Shown here: in pieces, positions 58,633-64,000 of the stretch
Position numbering within the stretch: position 1 is the stretch's first letter
Layout of the letters: the number at the start of each line of letters is the position of its first letter
Assembly: GCA_025363655.1 (NCBI GenBank)
Contig: JANYDK010000127.1
Coordinates: forward strand, 1 to 64,000
Source of the DNA: Deltaproteobacteria bacterium
GTDB taxonomy: Bacteria > Myxococcota_A > Polyangia > Polyangiales > JADJMO01
Direction of reading: 5' to 3'
Length of the DNA: 64,000 nucleotides
Program-made: the position numbers and the translations under genes
The notes under the pieces: generated by a model
Told to the model about the DNA's origin: nothing
Seen by the model: the letters and a program-made list of their open reading frames with translations, nothing else
The model's database searches: none

Positions 58633-59657
58633 TGGCTTCGGGGCGCGGTTCACGAGAGCCCGAAGAGCCGGGGCTCGGCCCCGAAGATTTTCGGGTCCTC
58701 CGCGACGCCGTCTCCAGTCACTGCGGCCTCGAGCTCTCGATCGAACAGCGTGGGACGGTCGAGCGTCGCCTGCGCGAGCGCCTCGTCATCCTCGGTCTCG
58801 ACTCGTTCGGCGAATACGTGCGCATGCTCCGTGACGATCCGCCCGTGCGCGGCGGACGCGTGCTCGGCGACTCGGCCACCGAGCTCGACGAAGCGGTCGA
58901 GTGTCTCACCACCCACGAGACCTACTTCAACCGCGAGGCCTATCAGCTGCGTGCGTTCCGCGAAGAGGTCATCCCGATGCTCGCCAAACAAGCGGCGCCG
59001 CGGCGTCGGTTGGCGGTATGGAGCGCCGGATGCTCGACGGGCGAAGAGGTCTACACCATCGCCGCGATGCTCCTCGAAGCCCCCGAGCTCGTCGGTTGGG
59101 ATCTCCTCGTCTACGGCAGCGACATCAGTCGGCGTTGCCTCGCGCACGCCAGACGCGGCGTCTACGGACCGAGCGCCTTTCGCACCACGCCCCCCGAGTT
59201 CCGACGCCGTTGGTTCACCGAACGCGACTCGGGCGCGATCATCAGCGACCGCCTCCGGCAGATTTGTCACTTCGGCCATCTCAACCTCTTGGAGCCCGAG
59301 CGAGCGACCGCGGTCGGCCGCGTCGACGCTGTCTTCTGCCGAAACGTCCTTATTTACCTCGAATCGAGGGCTCGGCGGAGAGTCATCGACCTCTTCCACG
59401 AGCGGCTCTATCCTGGAGGGGTGCTCCTTCTCGGACACTCCGAGTCGCTCCTCAACGTGTCGACTGCCTTCGAGCTCCTCCACCTACGCGATGATCTCGT
59501 GTATCGGCGGCCGCTCCTCGGGAGCTTCGGATACCCGTCCTCGCGGAAGATGCGCGTAGCGTCCAAAGTCGGCGGCCTCCCGGGCGACGATTCGACCGAC
59601 GAACCGAGCGGGGCCATCGACGTGCGCAAAGCGCCGGGCAAGAAGAGCGAACCGTGA
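58632..59657 (+). CDS. cheR: CheR-type protein-glutamate methyltransferase
   Basis: The product is 341 aa; ATG 58632 shares TGATG with the previous stop. The N-terminal CheR domain (about 20-75) is followed by the SAM domain: THETYFNRE, WSAGCSTGEEVYTIA, VYGSDISRRCLAHARRGVYG, DAVFCRNVLIYL, LLGHSESL. It methylates receptor glutamates. A Lys/Asp-rich tail lies beyond residue 295. No receptor is encoded near it. Confidence 0.95.
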   Translation: MASGRGSREPEEPGLGPEDFRVLRDAVSSHCGLELSIEQRGTVERRLRERLVILGLDSFGEYVRMLRDDPPVRGGRVLGDSATELDEAVECLTTHETYFNREAYQLRAFREEVIPMLAKQAAPRRRLAVWSAGCSTGEEVYTIAAMLLEAPELVGWDLLVYGSDISRRCLAHARRGVYGPSAFRTTPPEFRRRWFTERDSGAIISDRLRQICHFGHLNLLEPERATAVGRVDAVFCRNVLIYLESRARRRVIDLFHERLYPGGVLLLGHSESLLNVSTAFELLHLRDDLVYRRPLLGSFGYPSSRKMRVASKVGGLPGDDSTDEPSGAIDVRKAPGKKSEP

Positions 59658-60832
59658 GCGCCGGAACTCCTTCGGGACCGTCCAAGGGCGGTGGTAGTGG
59701 CAGTGATCCCGCGCGCAAAATGCGCCTGATGGTGGTCGACGACAGCGCCTACAACCGGCGCAACATCGCCGACATCTTCCTCGGTCACCCCGACATAGAA
59801 GTCGTCGGCCGTGCCGGTGACGGCGAAGAAGCGTTGCGCCTCGTGGGCACGCTCAAGCCCGACGTCATCACGCTCGACCTCGAGATGCCGCGGATGGACG
59901 GCTTCACCTTCCTCCGCATCCTCATGTCGCGCCAGCCGACGCCGGTGATCGTCGTCTCCAGCTACTCGCAGAAGGAGAACGTCTTCAAGGCCCTCGAGCT
60001 CGGCGCGCTCGACTTCGTCGCCAAACCCGACCGCCAAATCAGCCCCGACAGCACCGACGTCAAGCAGCAGATCCTCGACAAAGTGCGGATGGTTCGCAAT
60101 CTCCGGCCCGCGGTCATCGAAGGGCTCGGACGGCCGCAAGTACGTCGTCCGCCGACGCCGGTCCCCGCGTCCCCGTTCGGCGAGCCCGCACACGGCTCGG
60201 CGAACACCCACACGCCTGCGAGCGGTGCCCAGCGCGCGCAGCTCCCCGTCGTCGGTGCGCCGCCGAAGTGGCTCGTCGCCATCGCCTGCTCGACCGGCGG
60301 CCCCTCGGCCCTGCTCGAAGTGGTCGGACGGCTCCCGCCAAATAGCCTCGCTGCCTACGCCATCGCGCAGCACATGCCCGACAAGTTCACGCGCACCTTC
60401 GCCGAGAGGCTCGGCCGCCGCGGAACGATCCGCGTCACCGAAGCGCAAGACGGCGACGTGCTCTACGCCGCCACCGGCTTCGTCTGCCCGGGCAGGCAGT
60501 GCATGGAAGTCACCGGCACGACGGCGAGCGATTGGAAGCTCCGCGTCACCGCCGCCGCGCCGACCGATCGCTACGTGCCGAGCGCCGATCGTCTCTTCAA
60601 GAGCGCAGCGGCGGTCGCCGGTTCGCGCGTCATCGGCGTCATCCTCACCGGCATGGGCGACGACGGGACCGAGGGCGCACGCGCAATCCGCGCCGCGGGC
60701 GGCATCATCCTCGTCGAGTCGCAAGAGACCGCGGTCGTCTTCGGCATGCCCGGAAGCGCCGTACGCGCGGGCCTCGCGAACGAAGTGCTGCCGCTGCAGG
60801 CCCTCGCGGATCGACTGGCAAAGCTCGGTTAG
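59654..60832 (+). CDS. cheB: CheB-type protein-glutamate methylesterase
   Basis: The product is 392 aa, GTG start (GTGA overlap). The receiver (about 23-140) has Asp in ITLDLEMPRMDG and Lys in VAKPD. A Pro-rich linker precedes the esterase domain with the Ser in IACSTGGPSALLE, His in AQHMPDKF and Asp in GMGDDGTEG. It reverses CheR methylation when phosphorylated by CheA. It ends the operon. Confidence 0.96.
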   Translation: MSAGTPSGPSKGGGSGSDPARKMRLMVVDDSAYNRRNIADIFLGHPDIEVVGRAGDGEEALRLVGTLKPDVITLDLEMPRMDGFTFLRILMSRQPTPVIVVSSYSQKENVFKALELGALDFVAKPDRQISPDSTDVKQQILDKVRMVRNLRPAVIEGLGRPQVRRPPTPVPASPFGEPAHGSANTHTPASGAQRAQLPVVGAPPKWLVAIACSTGGPSALLEVVGRLPPNSLAAYAIAQHMPDKFTRTFAERLGRRGTIRVTEAQDGDVLYAATGFVCPGRQCMEVTGTTASDWKLRVTAAAPTDRYVPSADRLFKSAAAVAGSRVIGVILTGMGDDGTEGARAIRAAGGIILVESQETAVVFGMPGSAVRAGLANEVLPLQALADRLAKLG

Positions 60833-60844
60833 CTCGCGGTCGCT

Positions 60845-61312
60845 TCAGGCTCGCACGCGCCAGTGCCCGACGAAGCTGCGACCGACGTCGTCGCACGTCG
60901 GATCGCAGACGATCACCTCGGGCCGCGCGTTGCGGCAGTAGATGACCGCGTTCTGGCGGAAGACGCGCCCGAAGGCGACTGCTTCGTCGCGATCCATGCC
61001 GTGCACCAGCCACGCGGGCTCGCGCCAGATGCTCTCGGCGTCATCCTCGTAACCCACGCACGCTTCGACGCGATAGACGCCGAGGACGAGCAGATCGCGG
61101 AGCACCGCGTGGCGCGCGTCGTTGACCTTGCGCGGGAGGAGCATCGAGCGCGGGTTGTACGCGGTGACGATGGCGAAGGTGCGCGTGAGGATGTCGGGGA
61201 GCGCCGAGGGATCGTTGGCGACGTCGCCGTCGAGCGACACGCGGACGATGCCGTTCGGGGAGGGGAGATCGTAGATGGTCGCGAGATACGAGCGCAGCAG
61301 CCCCTGGTCCAT
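60845..61312 (-). CDS. DUF3293-family protein
   Basis: The product is 155 aa. Hallmarks of DUF3293 are visible: YLATIYDL, FAIVTAYNPRSML, EPAWLVHGMDRDEAVAFGRVFRQNAVIYC. The family is widespread and uncharacterised. It converges on cheB with a 12-bp gap. Confidence 0.85.
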   Translation of the reverse strand: MDQGLLRSYLATIYDLPSPNGIVRVSLDGDVANDPSALPDILTRTFAIVTAYNPRSMLLPRKVNDARHAVLRDLLVLGVYRVEACVGYEDDAESIWREPAWLVHGMDRDEAVAFGRVFRQNAVIYCRNARPEVIVCDPTCDDVGRSFVGHWRVRA

Positions 61313-61357
61313 CGCGCGACCCTAGATGTTGGATCCGGCGACGACAAGCGCGACGAC

Positions 61358-61387
61358 GAGCGGCCGACTTGCGAGCGGCTGACTTGC
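61358..61387. repeat. 15-bp tandem repeat, two copies
   Basis: GAGCGGCCGACTTGC and GAGCGGCTGACTTGC lie side by side upstream of the acetyltransferase gene, followed by GAGCG. They differ by one base. This is a short array in the 106-bp gap between divergent genes. Confidence 0.7.
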
Positions 61388-61418
61388 GAGCGCGCAGGTC
61401 GGCGGGTAACCATCGCGC

Positions 61419-62264
61419 ATGTCTTCGCTCTCGAGCGAGCTCCGGCGCGATCTCGAGGCCGCCTTCGGTGACGCAAGGGTGGTGATGCTGCACGCCGCGC
61501 CGCGAGAAATCGGCCTCGTCGACGGCGGTGGACGCGCGATCTTCGACGGCATCCTCGAAGTGCTCGGCCCCTCGCGCACGCTCGTCGTACCCGCCTTCAC
61601 CAACCAACTCACCGATCCTTCGCACTGGGTGAATCCACCGGCGCCGCCCGAGCGTTGGGAGACGATTCGCGCCGAGATGCCGCTCTTCGATCCGCACGAG
61701 ACGCCGCCGTACCAGCTCGGAGCGATTCCCGCGCTCGCCTACCGGCACCTGCGCGCAGCGCGAAGCCCGCACCCGGTGATGAGTCTGGTCGCGATCGGGC
61801 CCGACGCAGAGGGCCTCATGCAATCGCACGCGATCACCGATCCGATGGGACGCCGTTCACCGTGGCCGCGTCTCGTCGAGGTCGACGCGCGCGTCGTCCT
61901 CCTCGGCGTCGGGCTCACCCGATGCACCTTGGTGCACTACGCCGAGCACCTCGCAGGCGTGCCTTACGAAGACCTCGCGACCTGCACGTTTCCTCTGGAA
62001 ATCGAGGGTGAACGGCACTTCGTCGAGGCCGAGCCCTCGGGCGGCGACTGCTCCGAAGGCTTCGACGCGCTCTTTCCCCATCTCGAGCGCGCGCGCGTCG
62101 TCGAGCACCGGCGGGTCGGCCGCGCGCGGACGATGAGCTTCTCTGCGCGCGATCTCCTCCGCGTCGCCGCCGAGGTCCTCCGTGCCGATCCCTTGGCGCT
62201 CCTCTGCAACTTCGTCACTTGTCATCTCTGCTCGCGTGCGCGGGTGGACGGGGCGAGCCCCTAG
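61419..62264 (+). CDS. Aminoglycoside 3-N-acetyltransferase-like enzyme
   Basis: The product is 281 aa. AAC(3)-family motifs include VMLHAAPREIGLVDGGGRA, TLVVPAFTNQLTDP, AARSPHPVMSLVAIG and a GVGLTRCTLVHYAEH segment. The family uses acetyl-CoA to modify aminoglycosides or peptidic metabolites. A role in resistance is possible but not shown; chromosomal members often have other substrates. Confidence 0.82.
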   Translation: MSSLSSELRRDLEAAFGDARVVMLHAAPREIGLVDGGGRAIFDGILEVLGPSRTLVVPAFTNQLTDPSHWVNPPAPPERWETIRAEMPLFDPHETPPYQLGAIPALAYRHLRAARSPHPVMSLVAIGPDAEGLMQSHAITDPMGRRSPWPRLVEVDARVVLLGVGLTRCTLVHYAEHLAGVPYEDLATCTFPLEIEGERHFVEAEPSGGDCSEGFDALFPHLERARVVEHRRVGRARTMSFSARDLLRVAAEVLRADPLALLCNFVTCHLCSRARVDGASP

Positions 62265-62283
62265 CGCTAGACCGAGTCAGGTC

Positions 62284-63117
62284 ATGACCACTGATCCGCA
62301 GCTCCTCGCCCTCGAGAATCGATTGCGCGAGCTAGGCTCCGTCGTCGTTTGCTATTCGGGCGGCGTCGATTCGGCGTTCGTGCTCCTCGTCGCGCATCGA
62401 GTCCTCGGCGAGCGGGCGGTCGGCCTCACCGCGGTCTCGCCGAGCCTCGCGCCGAGCGAAAAAGAAGGCGCCGTTCGCATCGCCAAGCAAATCGGCGCGC
62501 GCCACGTCCTCGTCGAAACCCACGAAATCGACGACCCGAACTACGCCAAGAACGAATCGAGCCGCTGCTTCTACTGCAAGAGCGAGCTCTACGACGTCGC
62601 CGAGAAATGGGCCGCCGAACACGGCTTTTCGGCGATGGCCAACGGCACCAACGTCGACGACCTCGGCGATCATCGCCCCGGCCTCGAGGCGGCGAAGAAC
62701 GCCAAGGTGACGAGCCCGCTCGTCGACGTCGGCATGACCAAGGCCGACGTCCGCCGTCACAGCAAGACCCTCGGCCTCGGCGTCTGGGACAAGCCCGCGT
62801 CGGCGTGTCTCTCGTCGCGTCTCCCGTACGGCACCGCGGTCACGCGCGAACGTCTGACGCAAATCGGCGGCCTCGAAGAGTCTCTCCGCGCGCTCGGTTT
62901 CCGCCAAGTGCGCGTGCGCTGGCACGAGACCATCGCGCGCATCGAGCTCGGAGTCGACGAGCTCGCGCGCGCCTTCGACGAAGGCACCCGAACGAAGATG
63001 GTCGAGGCCGGCAAGCGACATGGCTTCCACTTCGTCACCCTCGATTTGCAGGGCTATCGGCAGGGAAGTCACAACGAGCTGCTCGTCGGCAACGCCCTTC
63101 GCGTCATCCCATCCTGA
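62284..63117 (+). CDS. larE: LarE-family ATP-dependent sulfur transferase
   Basis: The product is 277 aa from ATG 62284. The PP-loop SGGVDSAF (25-32) and Cys175 (ASACLSSR), equivalent to the sulfur-donating Cys of lactobacillar LarE, are present. A CxxC pair (Cys95, Cys98) is added; the three-cysteine set is found in the type that may bind an Fe-S cluster. LarE matures the nickel-pincer cofactor of lactate racemase; larB, larC and larA are not in the window. Confidence 0.9.
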   Translation: MTTDPQLLALENRLRELGSVVVCYSGGVDSAFVLLVAHRVLGERAVGLTAVSPSLAPSEKEGAVRIAKQIGARHVLVETHEIDDPNYAKNESSRCFYCKSELYDVAEKWAAEHGFSAMANGTNVDDLGDHRPGLEAAKNAKVTSPLVDVGMTKADVRRHSKTLGLGVWDKPASACLSSRLPYGTAVTRERLTQIGGLEESLRALGFRQVRVRWHETIARIELGVDELARAFDEGTRTKMVEAGKRHGFHFVTLDLQGYRQGSHNELLVGNALRVIPS

Positions 63118-63210
63118 CTGTCCGGCGACCGAGCCATGCGAGATCGACCGGGCGGCCAAAGTTGCAAAGCAATCTTTGGCGAACATCAGACTGTCGTAAG
63201 CTGCGCCCCC

Positions 63211-63810
63211 GTGACTTCTCGCCGCTCGTCCGCGTTCAGGCTCTTGGCATCGACCGCAATCTTCGCGCTCGTCTCGGCGTGCTCGCGTGTTCCCGAAGAG
63301 CCAGGCCCGGTGCCCAAGGAGACGCGTCCGATGCCGAAAGACACGGTGGCGAAGGCGCCGACTCCCGCGGAGACGCCGACGCCTGCCCCGGCAGCGCAAT
63401 GCCCGAACGATCCCGATCCGAGCCAACTGACCAAGCTCTACGGCCACGGCAAGGCGGCCTTCGTCACGCCCGATGGCGCGCGCCACGAGTTCGACGTCGA
63501 GATCGCCGAGACCGAAGACGCGCAGCAACGCGGGCTGATGTACCGCACCTCTCTCGCCGAGACCGCGGGGATGGTCTTCGTCTTCGCCGAGACGCATCAC
63601 GCCACGTTCTGGATGAAGAACACGTGCATCCCGCTCGACCTGGTCTTCGTCGGCGAGAACGATCGCGTCATCGGTGTCGTCACCGCGCCCCCCTTGAGTG
63701 AGTTGCCGCGCGAGGTGCCCGGCTTCTCCAAGTACGTCGTCGAGCTCGGGGCCGGAGTCGCCAAGAAGCGCGGCATCGCCATCGGTACCTTGTTTTCCCG
63801 CTCCCCGTGA
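63211..63810 (+). CDS. DUF192-family lipoprotein
   Basis: The product is 199 aa, GTG start 63211, just upstream of a lipoprotein signal (FALVSAC). A Pro/Lys/Thr linker (PKETRPMPKDTVAKAPTPAE) precedes a DUF192 domain (about 90-199; FDVEIAETEDAQQRGLMYRT, FWMKNTCIPLDLVFVGEN). DUF192 proteins are small, secreted and of unclear function. The domain is complete. Confidence 0.85.
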   Translation: MTSRRSSAFRLLASTAIFALVSACSRVPEEPGPVPKETRPMPKDTVAKAPTPAETPTPAPAAQCPNDPDPSQLTKLYGHGKAAFVTPDGARHEFDVEIAETEDAQQRGLMYRTSLAETAGMVFVFAETHHATFWMKNTCIPLDLVFVGENDRVIGVVTAPPLSELPREVPGFSKYVVELGAGVAKKRGIAIGTLFSRSP

Positions 63811-63842
63811 ACATCGTCGTCTCCGTTCGAGGTCCCCGCAAC

Positions 63843-64000
63843 ATGCGTCTCCACTCTGCGCTCTTCTGGTTCGCCGTTCCCGCGTCGCTCGTGCTCGCAG
63901 CCGTCGCTTGCGACAAGAACGCCCCCGAGATCCCCGCCAAGGATCCGACCCCAGGCGCCAGCGCTCCCGCGCCTCCGCCGCCTGCGCTTCTGAGCAACAA
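63843..64000 (+). CDS. Lipoprotein gene, truncated by the window end
   Basis: ATG 63843 opens a frame that reaches the window end. The first residues form a signal peptide with lipobox (LVLAAVAC), then a Pro/Ala-rich linker (PTPGASAPAPPPPA). Only the first 52 codons are visible; nothing about function can be said. Confidence 0.7.
   Translation, partial: MRLHSALFWFAVPASLVLAAVACDKNAPEIPAKDPTPGASAPAPPPPALLSN

Noticed and set aside
56050-58653. Long open frame antisense to the HEAT-repeat gene (867 codons)
   Set aside because: Its composition is that of an Arg/Gly/Glu-rich shadow frame, and the opposite strand carries a coherent repeat protein with overlapping neighbours.
1-64000. Insertion sequences, prophage, tRNA or rRNA genes
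   Set aside because: No transposase, integrase, phage gene, terminal inverted-repeat pair or recognisable tRNA/rRNA sequence was seen. Short RNAs could be missed by eye.

Overview
The window is a 64-kb piece of a very GC-rich chromosome. It looks like a myxobacterium (Myxococcota, probably Polyangiales). Reasons seen in the sequence: many lipoproteins with Asp/Thr/Ser/Gly-rich linkers, three eukaryotic-type Ser/Thr kinases (two with membrane domains, one with a C-terminal helical-repeat half), two sigma-54 activators, tandem bactofilins, a Cys-TM-Arg C-terminal sorting tail, and a chemosensory cluster with a HEAT-repeat protein. No rRNA, tRNA, CRISPR array, prophage or intact insertion sequence was seen. 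This is core and regulatory chromosome, not a mobile island.

Left part (1-17 kb). A 63-bp tandem repeat leads into two facing lipoprotein genes, a sigma-54 response regulator and another lipoprotein. Next is a two-armed Ton transport locus. The leftward arm is exbB-exbD-tonB-membrane Ser/Thr kinase. The rightward arm is a TonB-dependent receptor (with its own TonB C-terminal domain), a lipoprotein, a second paralogous membrane kinase, a sigma-54 response regulator and a histidine kinase. The arms diverge from a 304-bp region holding a cluster of GTCCGGAC-type palindromes.

Middle (17-44 kb). Here are an alpha/beta hydrolase, rpsP-khpA-rimM, small lipoproteins, a zinc-finger/kinase/helical-repeat protein divergent from a sigma-factor-like gene and a matrixin-type protease, a DnaJ-zinc-finger-like small protein, an ArsR-AHSA1 pair with a clear operator, a PNPOx-like/LysR divergent pair, an RluB-type pseudouridine synthase, and a cupin. 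An EF-hand/NOX-type oxidase/pentahaem cytochrome operon follows, with a reading-frame break between EF-hand and oxidase. Then come pyrE with three bactofilins, the riboflavin genes ribE-ribBA-ribH (ribBA has a degenerate GTP cyclohydrolase II half), cmk with a membrane protein of unknown function, and a UbiA-family prenyltransferase.

Right part (44-64 kb). This holds a PA14 lipoprotein, leuS, a TetR regulator divergent from an acyl-CoA-dehydrogenase-fold flavoprotein, three secreted lipoproteins, and a membrane protein with presenilin (peptidase A22) motifs: an Asp followed by a PxGP segment, GVGD, and PAL. Divergent from it is a seven-gene chemosensory operon (CheY, CheA, CheW, CheW, HEAT, CheR, CheB) with translationally overlapping genes and no receptor. 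The window ends with a DUF3293 gene, an AAC(3)-type acetyltransferase, larE, a DUF192 lipoprotein and a truncated lipoprotein gene.

The observations most worth following are the bacterial presenilin homologue, the two-armed Ton/kinase locus with its palindromic centre, the frame-broken EF-hand/NOX oxidase with its pentahaem partner, the TonB-domain receptor fusion, and unrelated 8-bp tandem repeats at gene junctions.
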